A DNA stretch of 64,000 nt, taken from assembly GCA_029844215.1 (NCBI GenBank), contig CM056726.1:32853001-32917000 (forward strand), given 5' to 3'. The translations under genes and the position numbers were made by a program. The notes beneath the pieces are model-generated. The model did not search any database. It was not told the DNA's origin and saw only the letters and a list, made by a program, of their open reading frames with translations. Each line of letters opens with the position of its first letter. The stretch's first letter is position 1. Shown here piece by piece: positions 21,651-33,649 of this stretch. Origin of the DNA: Przewalskia tangutica. Its lineage: Eukaryota > Streptophyta > Magnoliopsida > Solanales > Solanaceae.

Positions 21651-22388
21651 TTATTCTACATTCTGTGGACTTTCCACTGTATCTATAATGTTATTTTTAA
21701 TAATTTTTCCTGAAATATCAGAAAGATCATCAAAGATAATATTTATAGACTCTTGTACAGTTCTGGATCTCAGATTGTATACTCGATAAGCATGACTATT
21801 TTGTGAATAGCCAATAAAAATTCTTTTATCACTCTTAGAGTCAAATTTTTCCAAATGATTCATGTCATTTAAAATATAACAAATACACCCAAAAATATAA
21901 AAGTAACGCAAGTTTGGTTTTTTTTCATTTATAATCTCATAGGGTGTCATCTTTGTTCGTGACCTTAAATAGATTCTATTAGCGATGTGATTAGCAATAT
22001 TCAAGGCTTCTTTTCATAAAAGTTTTGACAAATGTTTAGAACTAAGCATCACTCTAGCCATTTCTTGCAATGTCCTATTCTTACGTTCAACAACCCCATT
22101 TTGTTGAGGAGTTTTGGGGGCAGAAAACTCATAGAAAATTTCCTTTTTCTCACAGAAATTTGTGAATGAACTATTTTCAAATTCTTTTCCATGGTCAGAT
22201 CTAATCCAAAAAATAGAAGAATAGAATAAATTTCTAATTCTAGAGTGTAAGATTTTAAACATGTCAAACGTTTGTGATTTTTCTTTCAAAGAATATACCC
22301 AAGAATATCTAGAAAAATTATCTACTATCACAAAGGAATACCTCATGCCTCCTAGACTGTCTACTTCAATTGGGCCCATTAAATTCAT
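21651..22388 (-). pseudogene. C1 integrase core
   Basis: Minus-strand integrase of the RVE family. The DD35E triad is visible: Asp in VIVDNFSRYSWVY, Asp in IRSDHGKEFENSSF, Glu in PQQNGVVERKNRTLQEMAR. The C-terminal part follows in a shifted frame after 22004 (NRIYLRSRTKMTPYEIINEK, FGCICYILN, RIFIGYSQNSHAYRVYN). Integrase would insert the cDNA into the genome. A frameshift or stop between 22004 and 22014 breaks it. Confidence 0.9.
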
Positions 22389-22397
22389 ATATAGTAA

Positions 22398-22995
22398 TTA
22401 AAAACCGTGAGACGTATCTGAATGTTGTCCATTGTCTTGGACAACATTATGAGAGACACGGGTTTGCTTACCTTTCAAATAATTTTCACAGACAATTTTA
22501 CCTTTATGGTTAAGTTTGGGTATGCCTCTAATCTCTTCATATGAGTCCAATTTTTCTAAATTGCAGTTGTTGACATGCCCCAATTTTTGATGTCATAGTG
22601 TTGTGTCAATTGATCTTAGCATTATTGCATGTTTCTTGTCTTCCAACAAGATAGAAATTGTCATCTGTTCTTGTACCTGTCATGACACATATATTTGCTT
22701 CATTTGTAACTTTACATGCATTCTTATTAAATTTTACTTCAAGATTGTCATCACACAGTTGACTAATGCTAATCAAATTAGCCATTAAGCCCTAAACGTG
22801 TAAGACATTTCTTAAGGCTGAAAATCCAGGAACATTCAAGATCCCTTTTCTAATTAGTTTGCTTTTACTGCCACCTCCATAAGTAAAGTTTCCTCCATTG
22901 AATGACTCATAGTTCTTTAGAAAACCTTTTGTAGATGTCATGTGGCGAGAACATCCACTATCAAAGTACCAAGAACCTGAAATGTTCTTAATGCA
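22398..22995 (-). pseudogene. C1 protease and GAG-pre-integrase region
   Basis: Near 22955 the minus strand encodes SGSWYFDSGCSRHMTST, the retropepsin-like active site (DSG) of copia elements. Further on, MGHVNNCNLEKLDSYEEIRG and CENYLKGKQTR belong to the zinc-binding GAG-pre-integrase region; its HLGH motif has decayed to DIKNWGH. Several stops lie between the two. Confidence 0.75.
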
Positions 22996-23025
22996 GTTAT
23001 AGCAATATTACATGTTATATCCTTT

Positions 23026-24883
23026 TTAGGTAAATTCTCTTAAACATGTTTTACCTTTTGGCTCAAAAATGTTGATTCGATTGTTATCCAGAATGTTGGA
23101 TAACATTTTAGGCAACATTTTGCTCATAAAATTTTGAAGTTTGAAACAATATGGTTTTAAGTGTTCAGGGGAGTTACAGTGATGACACATAAACTTCATA
23201 TTCTTTGACATATATGAGAACCTATTATTCATCCATTTTTCTTTTACAAAGCATAGTTTATCATTTTTATCAAAGTGATTTCATCATATGGTTTTTAAAG
23301 AGTTTTCATAACAAATTCTTGCATGGGGAGGTTTACTAAAGTTGAGTATCTCATTCAGTTTAGAAGTACCTGTATTGAGCTTACGGAAGGTTGCTTCAGC
23401 TAAATCTAATTGTGCACGGATCTTACCAAATTCATTTTCTTTTTTGGTAAGTGCAACCTCAGATCGGTTATCGTGCCTTTAAATACTAAATTCCCACGAG
23501 TTAAAGTTTTTTTTTTAAATTGCTTTAATTCTATTATTAAGGCTTTACAAATACTTTGTAATTCATTAATCATATCATTTTTACATTCAATTTGATCCAT
23601 ACAATCAGTCTCACTAACATAAATAGAACTACTAAAGCAATTAACATCAGAATAGTTAAAGAATTCATACCTTTCAGATGTCGCTGAGGATGTTGATATC
23701 GTTGCTGATGTTGGAGCAAATGTCGTGGCATTTGAGATAAAATTGTATACAACATCTTCATTATCTGATAGAGACTATTAAAAAACAGTAGCCAACATTG
23801 CTTGTGTTTCAATTTTACGATCTCATTCCTCTTCTCCTTCATCATCACTAAGAGAAACCCATAGGTTCTTACCAAATTTTCTTAGAGTGTTTGCACATTC
23901 GTTAGCATAGTGACCCCGACCCGAGCATGTATGACACTGCACGGGCTCAAGTTATTTGGGATCAAATTTAGTATGATCTGAGTTGGTTCTTTTTAGTTGA
24001 TTTCCTTTTTGTACATTTGGAAAGAATCTAGTGGGCTTTTGATTGAAGACTTGGTTTTGATGTTCTTTAGATTTTGATTGATTTCTTTTATTGTTGAACT
24101 TTCACACCATCGAATTATATTTTTGAGTAAGTAAGGTAACATTTGCACCATCACCAATTTCTTCAAGATTCTCATCCTCTTCTTCGATTTGATTCTCCGA
24201 GGATTGAACTGGAAGTGCCACATTCTTGATTTTATAAAATTCCCTTTGATTATCAATGTTCATCTCATATGTTTTAAGAATGATCATCAAGGTATGAAGG
24301 TCCATTGTGGTAAGATTGTGAGCTTCTTCAATAACACAAATCTTTAAATTGAACTTTTCAGGAAGAGAATGGAGAGCCTTTTCAACAAGTTGAGTGTTGG
24401 TTAATGGTTCACCAATCACTTTCCATTCATTTGAGATGTCAATCAACTTTTCAAAATAAGATTTAATATCATCCGCTTCTTCCATCCTTAAACGTTCATA
24501 TTTACTCATGAGCATGCGTAACTTTGTTCGATGAACACTTGAGCTACCTTCACAATGAATTTGTAAAGTATCGCAATCATCCTTAGCCGTGGGGCGATTT
24601 TGAATGAGTTTGAACATATACATATCAACTCATCCAAAAATTGCATTTAAGGTTTTTTTGTTACAGCTAGCATTATAGATTTATTTTGTAGTTCATTCGG
24701 ATTCAGGTTTAACAAAAATGTCACCTTCCTCATCTGGTGGCAACATTGGAACAACATACCCATAGATCTTCATGCCCTAACATTAATTGATTTCATATGA
24801 GAACGTAGATGAATTTTTCAATAGGCATAAATTGATCCATCTAAAATAGGAAGTCTACCAATAGTTGGATTTGTCGGATCCAT
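23026..24883 (-). pseudogene. C1 gag
   Basis: The start ATG (24881-24883) opens MDPTNPTIGRLPILDGSIYA and meets a stop soon after. The UBN2/copia-type gag core is in 24102-24623 (SSVHRTKLRMLMSKYERLRM, DIKSYFEKLIDISNEWKVIG, KALHSLPEKFNLKI, MIILKTYEMN). A CCHC zinc knuckle CHHCNSPEHLKPYC lies near 23170, with ligand spacing CX2CX4HX4C. Gag packages RNA into virus-like particles in the cytoplasm. Multiple stops and frame changes are present. Confidence 0.85.
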
Positions 24884-24925
24884 AGCTTATGACAACAGGA
24901 CCAAACACTTTTTGTGTTAAGTGTC

Positions 24926-24938
24926 GGCTCTGATATCA
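24926..24938 (-). promoter_or_regulatory. C1 primer-binding site
   Basis: The minus strand reads TGATATCAGAGCC, a one-base variant of the initiator-tRNA-Met site TGGTATCAGAGCC. It lies two bases after the LTR end. Confidence 0.8.
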
Positions 24939-25456
24939 GTTGTTAAGGGGCTATGGAACAATAAAAAAAAATTGAAATAAACTAGAATGCCAATTCTGTT
25001 TCTGAATATCGGAAATTATGTCGTCTGACACTAGTAACAATACTTTAGCAAAACAGAAAAATTTGAAGAGTAAATACAACGGAAATTTAAAGAACACAAA
25101 AGTTTTAAATTTTGATAAGTTATATATAATATAACTTATGATGGTCAATGACCAAATGTATTATATATATATTTTATACAAATATACAAATTTCTTTCTT
25201 TATAGATTTACAAGATAAAACAGAAAGGAATTAAAAGTTGAAGTCGCAGATGACTTCTGCTTGGTTGTAGACGATCAAAGAGCAAAAACCTCTAACAATT
25301 TTGACTTGTTTCTCACGAAAAGCAGCAACCTTGACTCGTTCTTCACACGTGTTTACCAACTCCTTTTTACTTTGCCAAGTCATATTTACTACATAGTAAT
25401 CATTACGTGAAGTAATACAAAATCAGTTCTGAAAATATTGATCCGAATGTTGTGCA

Positions 25457-25870
25457 CACTACTACATTTCTGGCCTAATGCGATGCCTCAAAATCATCGC
25501 ATTAGGTCCCTTTTGTCGGTGCATTAGACCTAATGCAACGACAAGGTGTCGTTGCATCCTTTGGCGTTGCATTAGGTCTAATGCAACGACAAAAGGGACC
25601 TAATGCGACTGCCTTGTACAGCCGTTGCATTAGGTGCATATCTAATGTGACGGCTGTACAGGGTCGTCGCATTAGGTTCATATCTAATGCAACGGCCACT
25701 GGACCTAATGCGACGACCGTGTGCAGCCGTCGCATTAGATATGCAACTGGTTTTAATAGGCCTAGAAACACCTAATGCAACGGCTAAAATGGCTAATGCG
25801 ACGGCTCTATAGCTAAAGGGCTAATGTGACGTCCCTGTACATCCGTTAGATATGCAACTAGTTTTAATAC
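25457..25870. repeat. CACTA left subterminal repeats
   Basis: About 15 copies of the motif CGTTGCATTAG or CGTCGCATTAG, or complement, in both orientations. Many are arranged head to head (gcattaggtctaatgc). Such motifs bind the accessory protein TNPA in En/Spm. Confidence 0.85.
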
Positions 25871-27559
25871 GATATTACAAAATAAATGACAAAATAAATA
25901 ATAAAAAGAGAAAGATAATAATAAAAAGGAATTGTCTTACTAATTATTCACAAAAGTATGATATTACAATATTAGACCCCATAGGATATAGTACAAAACA
26001 ATTGTTCTCAAAAGTATCTCCATATATATAATAAATTTAGCATAAGTACTAGAAACAAAAAATTGACGCAAAAACAAACACGCGATAAGCCTCCTCCTAT
26101 CGTTTGTTAGATTACTACATTTCTTCAGCAAATTGAGGCTCAGATGCGTAATGATAAGGCAAAAGAGAAGCCAACCACGCCATGGCTGCAAAACACCAGT
26201 TGCATGAGCGAGGTTGCCACGCCAAGATACAGGTCAGGTCATCTCAATCCTCAATGATCATCCCACAAATAGAAAGATTTCTAAGCATCATCATAGCCCC
26301 TTTATGCAGTAGAATGCATCATAATGGACACTTTCCAGTCTCTTGAAGGGCTGTTGGTTTGTTTAAAAGGGGGAGAATCATAGAGAAAGCAGAGAGGGGC
26401 AACCACCCTTGAAAGAAATCCCATACTCTCTGTTGTGTCATTCTCATATGTCAACAAAAGACAAAAACAAGAAATATGATCAAACAAGACGAAAGGGTGA
26501 TTGAGGAACGAGGCACATCTGATTGACATTGAGGCTCAAATTTACGTTATAATCAGGAAAAGACAAGACAACCACGACATGGTAGCAAAACAAGATATGA
26601 GAAGGTAGTTTACATGTTCATTGATCAAGCACATAAAAAAGAACTAGAAGTTATCATTACAACCCCTTTCACATGATCATCACAATACTTTAAGCATCGT
26701 CCACATTCTCCAATAGATTCTATAAGTAAGAATCTCGAAGCCAAGGCAACAAAGAACAAGAACCCAGCAGAATGAATAAGGAACCATATTTTTATTAGTG
26801 AAATGAACAAGAAACTGATTTATTTTTCTCTCATATAAAAGCTAATGCTTTATGAAACATGGAGAATAATGTGAAGCAGAGAAAGGAAACACAACTCTGA
26901 TAGAAATCCCCTTCTGCCTGTTACCTCATTCATTTTTTTAAGCTATTGTAAAGACTCAAGCATTTTTTTTCTTTTTTGATAATTAATCCGTTAAAGTTCT
27001 CAGAAAGTTGATAACATTGAACACAGCTATTATCACACCGGAAGCATAAAAGAACTTATATTAGCTTGAATAATCACAAACAAGTGAGGATTTCACCAGC
27101 AAAAGATATGGGAACGAACAAGTTAACATCAGAGTAGGTTTCATTTAAGACAGAAAATTGGAGTCTATTTGTTTGGTTTTAGAACTGAGAAACCTAATAT
27201 CTTTCAACACATATTCATAATTCTAGGAAAATAGGAACATGGTAGCTAACATAAAAGCAAAGCTTAAAATTTTTATCAGGACTTACCTCTTAGAAATCCC
27301 ACATTTCAGTCTAATCCCTCTTCTTATTAAAATTTCAGATGTAGCTATCCCACAAAACATGCCTAAATTTTCTGTCAACATATGACTTCCAACTGAGCCC
27401 AATTACTTAAGTACCAACTACAGGTAACTCTCCATAATAAACCTAGATTGGCAACTACAAAAGAGGGTAAACAGACAGCTACATCGACATAGTAAGAATA
27501 CTTTCCAGCAGGAGGAGAAACCAGATATGGATACCAATAGAATGTACTGAGCATAAATG
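25871..27559. other. CACTA internal region, no recognised coding sequence
   Basis: AT-rich sequence with short ORFs only. No transposase or host-gene domain recognised. Confidence 0.55.
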
Positions 27560-29019
27560 ACGGTAAAACATAATCTAACCTTGGAGAAGAGGAAAGAGCA
27601 GTTCGACGAAGTGGATGCGACGACGAGTGGAAAGGGGCGACGATGAGCAGTGGGGAAGGGTAAGGCGACGACGTGGTGTGGTAGTATATGCGATGACGAG
27701 CTGGGGGGAAGGAGATGTGACGACGAGCTGGGGGGAAAGAGAATATGCCTCCCTTTGCAAACTGCTCCACATGAGATATAACATCAACATCAGTGAACCA
27801 GTTCCTTACATCAAATATCTTCCTTACAAAATGCATTGTTGCTCAATATGATCCCTTATGCACTGGATATAATTCAGGGGACAAATATTCAACATATGAG
27901 ATAGAATACAACAGGAAACAGACGATTCAGTAGTAGAAAATGATTATAGTGAAAGAATATGTACTCTCCTCTCTATAACTATTCAAAATCCTTGGAGCTT
28001 TTTAATTTCAGGAACCATATCTATGAAACCAACGGAATTAAAAAGCTACTCATCAATGATAGCAAGTTGTCTCTGTGACAAAAAAGTCTTAATCCCTAAA
28101 AGACCACACTTAGACTACACTACTTCAAATCAGTGAGTACAATATTTAGTATGTGAAAGGCATAATATAAACTAAACTAATCATAACAAGCAAGTCACAT
28201 GTCATCCTAACCTCGCACTGAATCAATATTTAGTCCAAACCAAACATAATTAACCATAATCATTCATAAAATCCATTTAAATGAGATTATTACTACCTTG
28301 GAGAAGAGGGAAGAGCAGTTCGACGAAGTGGATGCGACGACGAGTGGAAAAGGGCGACCACGAGCAGTGGGGAAGGGTAAGGCGACAATGAGGTGTGGTA
28401 GGAGATGCGACTAGCTGGGGGGAAGTGTATGGTTGCAATCGATTGGGGATATTAAAACACTGAAATCGATTGGGGATATTAAAACACTGAAATCGATTGG
28501 GTCGCCAGAAGTGTATGGTTGCAAAATATCGGGGTTAGGACGATGCAACTAATGGTACCAACCTCAGTCGTCGACTGTGTCTCAGGTATAAATAACATTA
28601 CAGTAACTATCAAATCAAATTCAATTTATTCAAAATTATCAAGAAAGCTCTCTATTTAAAACTCCATCTCAATCAAATCAAATTGTCAAATAACACTAGA
28701 ACTGAAAAGCTTACAAAAATATTCTGCAATCAGATTCACTTAATCAAATACCCAATGAGCACTCAGAATTAAAAAAAAAATGAAAGAGTTCTTGATTTTG
28801 GATTCTTAAAACTCCAATGAGAATGGACTATAGATTAACTTTTTGGAAAAAGCTGATTTTAAGAACAATAAACATACTAACGTAAGAGGAGGGTAAAACG
28901 ACGGTAAAACATAATCTAACCTTGGAGAAGAGGGAAAATCAGTTCGACGAAGTGGATGCGACGACGAGTGGAAAAGGGCGACGACGGGCAGTGGGGGAAA
29001 GGGATGCGACAACGATGAG
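27560..29019 (-). repeat. Three dispersed copies of a CGACGA-rich module inside the CACTA
   Basis: Copies lie at about 27582-27740, 28297-28440 and 28917-29019; the third continues at 33158-33270 after the nested element. Shared words include cttggagaagagggaa, cagttcgacgaagtggatgc and gacgacgagtggaaa. On the minus strand each ends CTTCTCCAAG, followed in two copies by GTTAGATTATG, a plausible 5' splice donor. Translation gives a Ser/Arg/Pro-rich peptide. Function unknown. Confidence 0.65.
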
Positions 29020-29024
29020 CAGTG

Positions 29025-29327
29025 TGTTGAAGTATATAGATATACCACATATATACACAAAATATATATGTTAGTTAGTGTTAGTTAACACTGTTTAGAG
29101 GATGCACTAATTAACTTTGCTAGTATAAATAGGGATTACTACTGTAATTCTAGATAACAAAAAAAAGTAATAGAAAAGATTCACTGAAGCTCATTTTGAG
29201 CCCCAAAAATATCCCTCTCTTCCTCCCTCTCTTCTCAGTTCACTCCCACGTTCATCTCTTTCTGGTTTTCCATCTCTGTTCTTTCTCCTCTGTTTATCCA
29301 AGTCTGATTGCATTTACAAATTTAACA
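29025..29327 (+). repeat. 5' LTR of the young element
   Basis: TGTTGAAGTATATAG to AAATTTAACA. TATAAATAGG lies near 29124. A CT-rich leader follows. Confidence 0.95.
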
Positions 29328-29340
29328 TGGTATCAGAGCC
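29328..29340 (+). promoter_or_regulatory. Primer-binding site of the young element
   Basis: TGGTATCAGAGCC, the exact initiator-tRNA-Met site, immediately after the LTR. Confidence 0.9.
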
Positions 29341-30040
29341 AAGTTCGGTATAGATCGATCGAGGAGTTCGAAAATCCAAAATCGCTGAAAAATTGAAATC
29401 GCTCTGTTTTTATCAGTTTGCGCGATCGAGAATTGAAAGAGTCGAAATTGAAGAACTTTAAATCAACATTGTGAAGGAACTGAGATCGAGAAGCGAGAAC
29501 TGAACATCGAGAAAACCGAGATCGAGACATTGCAGAATCGAGAATCGCAATTTTCTGAAAATCAGAATCGCGAAGCAATCGATTCGATTCGAAGTGTGTT
29601 CTGGTCGAGATCGAAGGAGTTTATCTTTAACATATTGAGGTGAAATTCAGAAGCAATTGAAAAAGAAATTCGAAATCGCGATGCGAATTCTGAAAGTCGA
29701 AATCGCGATTTTCGACTGAAAATCAGAATTGAAGATCGAAAGTTTGGATTCGAACTTCTGAGCTGTTCGGATAGATCCGAGGACGAGTTTGAAGAAACTG
29801 GAAAAAAAAAAATCAAAATCAATCGAGAAAATCAGAATCGCCGAAATCGCGATTCTCATTTGAAAATTGGAATCGATCGCGAATTGTAATTGCATCGATC
29901 AGAAATCGATAAGCAATCTCTTCTGGAAAATCAGGAGAACAGAGAAATAGTAGAAACTCAAAATTGAAGAACAAAATCGCGTCCTTCCGAAAAAACTGAG
30001 AATCGAAAATTGAGGTAATCTCTATAGTACATCGATCGAT
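29341..30040 (+). repeat. GAAATCGCGAT-rich leader of the young element
   Basis: About 700 bp dominated by imperfect repeats of cgagaa, aaatcgcgat and cagaatcg, with many GATC/TCGA words. It has no clear period. Both strands are open in places, giving Ser/Arg/Phe-rich minus-strand ORFs that look like composition artefacts. Confidence 0.6.
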
Positions 30041-30929
30041 TTTTGTTGCGAGTGACAACAGAATCGACAGAGAATCAAAGTCGATTCATTCTACTTTACT
30101 TATTCTTCGATTATCGCATTTGTCGATTTAGTCGGATGGAGATATTATCGTTTTATGCGGATACACTCCGCCTTTGGCTATCGTTGCGACGTCGCAGATC
30201 GCCGAGGATAGTCGAGTTTCTGGAAACTCCACTTCAGTTAGTTTGTGTTGGTGAATTGAGGAAATTGGAGAAAAGGTGTTGTAGATGTTTGTTGTGTTGT
30301 TGTTGATAGTCGAAACTGCAGCTGCTATTGCTAATCAATGCAGAAATAAAACCTGCCAGCAAATCGACTTGTTGTTGTCACTGCTGGTTTGTTATCCTGC
30401 TGTTATTTCTCCTCGAGCCCTCGCATCTTCAAAGCCGAGCCGCCGAGCACGCCTTTGGCTCTGTTGTGGCCGCCATTGTGTTAAGGTGGATACCGAGTGT
30501 CTGTGGTGGATAGTTGTCTTGATTTTCTTTGGGATGATTACGCCTCGCTGCGGTGTTGTTGTGCGCAGCAGAGGAGGGGAGCAGAGACTGTTTCTTGTCT
30601 GTTGTTTGATTAAGGAAAAGTGGGTTACCAAAAGGAGGATTTAGCTTCTTTTGCTGGTGTTACTGCAACAGCTGTAGTTACTAACGTACCAGAAAACCAG
30701 AAAAAAAACTTGGTATTCTGTCACTGTTCATGTTCTGTGTTGGCGAGCTGCACTGTTTGGTATTCTGTTGTTATGCAAGGTAGGGGTGGAGAGAAATCAG
30801 GATCATAAGAGTCAAGATTGGAAATGTCTATCGATAGAAGGATCGAAGAGTTCTTAGCAACAAACGAGAACCGAGGGATAATTCGTCGGAGACTAAAATG
30901 TGGATTGAGTTGAAACTCAATTCAAAGAA

Positions 30930-31215
30930 TAGCTTGCGTGATGAGAATCAAGAGATTCTCTAGTCCGAATGACTAGAGAACGAAGAGGTTCTTGCCGCTT
31001 ATTAAAATTGCTTGCGTGATGAGAATCGGGAGATTCTCTAGTCCAAGAGAGACTAGAGAACGAAGAGGTTCTTGCCGCTTATCAAATTCTGCTGGTGCTG
31101 GTTCAGAGTCAAGATTGGGGTCTGCTGGTACTGGTTCAGAACAAATACATAGAGAGAATCGAGAGATTCTCTAGTCCGAGTAAGACTAGAGAACGAGGGG
31201 TTCTCCGTCAAGATG
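30930..31215. repeat. Three-copy palindrome-bearing repeat in the young element
   Basis: Copies start near 30948, 31021 and 31154. Each contains gagaatc-NN-gagattctc, then ctagtc...gactagagaacga, giving two nested hairpins. The first two also share aagaggttcttgccgcttat. Confidence 0.75.
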
Positions 31216-31930
31216 AATCCAGTGGTTTCTGTCAAATTAGAAACCGAGAGATTCAGTTTATAAAAAGCTCAGTAGCGATATGATGATGGCGGTTCGTAAT
31301 CAAATTATAGTGTCACCGTATTCTTGTTGTTTCTACTGCGGATATTCTTCTTCCGACAAAGATATGTTGCTACTGCTGGTGATACACATCTTGAATCACT
31401 TTGTTCAAGTTTTTGATACTGCATCCTTAGATGCAGCAGGTATTGCAGGACTGGATGGAAATGGGAGAAAGAATTCCAAACAGAGGATATGTTGGCTTCT
31501 CACTCGAGATTTGGTTTCTGCTAGTTTTCAATGCAGGAGCTGTTGATGTACTGCTCGCCGATATTCTTTGAAGCTAAATTTCTTCCGCACTTGTTGAAGG
31601 AAAACTGTCTCTAATCCAAGAGCAGTTACAGAAATTAATGGAAGGAGTTAAACTCTTTGAAGAGTCAGGTGACGACATTTAAGATGTCTGGAAAACATTG
31701 AGCACGTCCATACACTGACTGTAACAAATATTATGTTGAAATGGAGCACACCACTGGTCAGTAATTTGGGCTTAATAATAAGAGTGAGTAATGATTTGGT
31801 ATGGACATCCGTTATGATGCCAAGGCAAAGGTTGATTGTATGGCTTATATATCTGGATATGCTACTTACAAAGGAAAGGCTCCACAGACTACATATCCCA
31901 ATTGATGATAGCTTCTGTTAGCTGCTCACT

Positions 31931-32320
31931 GTGTTGCAGTTATTCTCTGATGTTACTGCTGCATTTGAAGTAGAAGTTACATCAATGTGGAGATTGCAAA
32001 TGAGAAGAGCTTCACAGTTCAAACAATACTACAAAAGGCTTAACTCGACTGTCTGTAGATTTCCTCAACGGATTCAGAAAATGATTGAGGCACTACCCGT
32101 GTTTCCTCAATATTATTACGCAGAATTCATTGCGTCTAAAGCCATCTATTGCTTAAGATCGGTGGTTCCTATGAGGCTATCAGCTGTTGCTATCGGTCGA
32201 ATTAAGAACGATAAATTCAACATCAACCGTGCGGCAGTGTCGTCGATGTTGCGCAGTGCCATCCCGATCTTTGTGGGCGATCTTGATGTTTTGTTGAAAA
32301 GGGAAGAGTGCTATTGCTAG
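31931..32320 (+). CDS. Unrecognised 129-residue ORF in the young element
   Basis: The longest plus-strand ORF of the element. It starts MLQLFSDVTAAFEVEV and includes a basic region (RLQMRRASQFKQYYKRL) and a hydrophobic C-terminal half. I recognise no family. It could be a captured host fragment, a relic of a deleted polyprotein or chance. It lies within 535 bp of the 3' LTR. Confidence 0.2.
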   Translation: MLQLFSDVTAAFEVEVTSMWRLQMRRASQFKQYYKRLNSTVCRFPQRIQKMIEALPVFPQYYYAEFIASKAIYCLRSVVPMRLSAVAIGRIKNDKFNINRAAVSSMLRSAIPIFVGDLDVLLKREECYC

Positions 32321-32854
32321 AGGTTGCCTTGCTTTTCACAACATCTTTGCAGGTTATTACTCTTTGGACCTACCTACTGCATTGCTAGGGCTAAAATGCA
32401 GAAACACATAATGCTGGTGCTGGTGCAAATTGTTGGTCACTGCTGGAAAATGCAAGTGAATGGACTGATTTCTGTTAGATGTTACCATCGACATACAAGT
32501 GCTTATATTTTTGTTATCTTTGGTCGTGCAATTCTTCTTTGGGATTACAAAGATGTGGGCGTGCTCTAAGGAAAGAGGTGAGTCTTGTAGGATCCAAATT
32601 GATTCTACCAAGATGATCTATTGCTAGATTGCAAAGGACTTGCAACGAGCGAGAAGACAATTGGCATCTGCGAGGATTTTGTGAGGATGTCGGCAAGAAG
32701 AGTCCCAAGAAACTACGACAACCATTGGAGAAGTTGCAAGTAGAGCAAATAAGATTGGTTGGTGTATTCTTTGAGAATTGATTTGAGAAGTCCCCGAGGA
32801 CATTTGTTTAAGCTAGATGAAACCTTTGTTTACAGTGCCTAGCTTGAGGGGGGA

Positions 32855-33157
32855 TGTTGAAGTATATAGATATACCACATATATACACAAAATATATATG
32901 TTAGTTAGTGTTAGTTAACACTGTTTAGAGGATGCACTAATTAACTTTGCTAGTATAAATAGGGATTACTACTGTAATTCTAGATAACAAAAAAAAGTAA
33001 TAGAAAAGATTCACTGAAGCTCATTTTGAGCCCCAAAAATATCCCTCTCTTCCTCCCTCTCTTCTCAGTTCACTCCCACGTTCGTCTCTTTCTGGTTTTC
33101 CATCTCTGTTCTTTCTCCTCTGTTTATCCAAGTCTGATTGCATTTACAAATTTAACA
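32855..33157 (+). repeat. 3' LTR of the young element
   Basis: Collinear with 29025-29327 at a constant offset of 3,830. One substitution found. Confidence 0.95.
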
Positions 33158-33649
33158 CAGTGGGGGAAGGGGTGTGACGGCGATAGTGAGGAAGAAGTGC
33201 GGCAGATGGGGAAGGGGTGAGGCGGCTAGCGATGGGGAAGGGGCGACGGCAAGCTTGGGGAAGGGAAAATTTTTCGCAGGGTTAAGAATTGCGCGACAAC
33301 ATGAGTCTAATGAAAATTTTAGCAGGGCGTTTTTATCTTCTTAAGGCTTCTCATTTTCCTTGACTTAATAAAATAGTAATGTTATTCTAACTTAACGTTT
33401 TTTAAATAAGCTACTATAATATTTTACTATATCATTTTTTATCTCACTAAACTTTACAACATCTCATAATTTATTTAAGTAATAGTGACTATAATATTTT
33501 ATGACATATTAAATAAATTAATTGCTTAGTCTATGTTAGTACTAGCTAGTATTTATTATTTAATTTAGAAGCTCAAAGAAATTAAAAGAAGAAGGGGAAA
33601 AGGCAAATGCCTTCAGCTTAAAATCCCAAAGTCCAGGCTCTTTAAGATT

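Larger units (their letters stand above)
29020..33162 (+). mobile_element. Young non-autonomous LTR retrotransposon (29025-33157), TSD cagtg
   Basis: 303-bp LTRs (29025-29327 and 32855-33157) differ at one position that I can find (29254 a, 33084 g). The 5-bp TSD cagtg lies at 29020-29024 and 33158-33162. PBS TGGTATCAGAGCC follows the first LTR at once and a purine tract gcttgaggggggа-like run precedes the second. The 3.5 kb interior has no gag, protease, integrase, reverse transcriptase or RNase H motif. The iMet PBS and the CTTGAGGGG end suggest a copia-derived, trans-mobilised element. Near-identical LTRs make it the youngest insertion I can date in the window. Confidence 0.92.

Noticed and set aside
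25502..25775. Overlapping ORFs of 80-90 codons on both strands
   Set aside because: They are translations of the CACTA subterminal repeats.
27375..27836. 153-residue minus-strand ORF in the CACTA as a transposase
   Set aside because: It spans the CGACGA module and resembles no TNPA or TNPD motif.
29562..30058. Minus-strand Ser/Arg/Phe-rich ORFs in the young LTR element
   Set aside because: They are opposite to the element's transcription and mirror the biased GAAATCGCGAT composition.
30285..30644. 119-codon Cys/Leu-rich ORF in the young LTR element
   Set aside because: No recognisable motif, overlapping open frames on both strands, and no sign of codon constraint. Left as possible captured sequence only.
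31931..32320. Calling the 129-residue ORF a gag or integrase
   Set aside because: No zinc knuckle, DD35E or other retroviral motif is visible.
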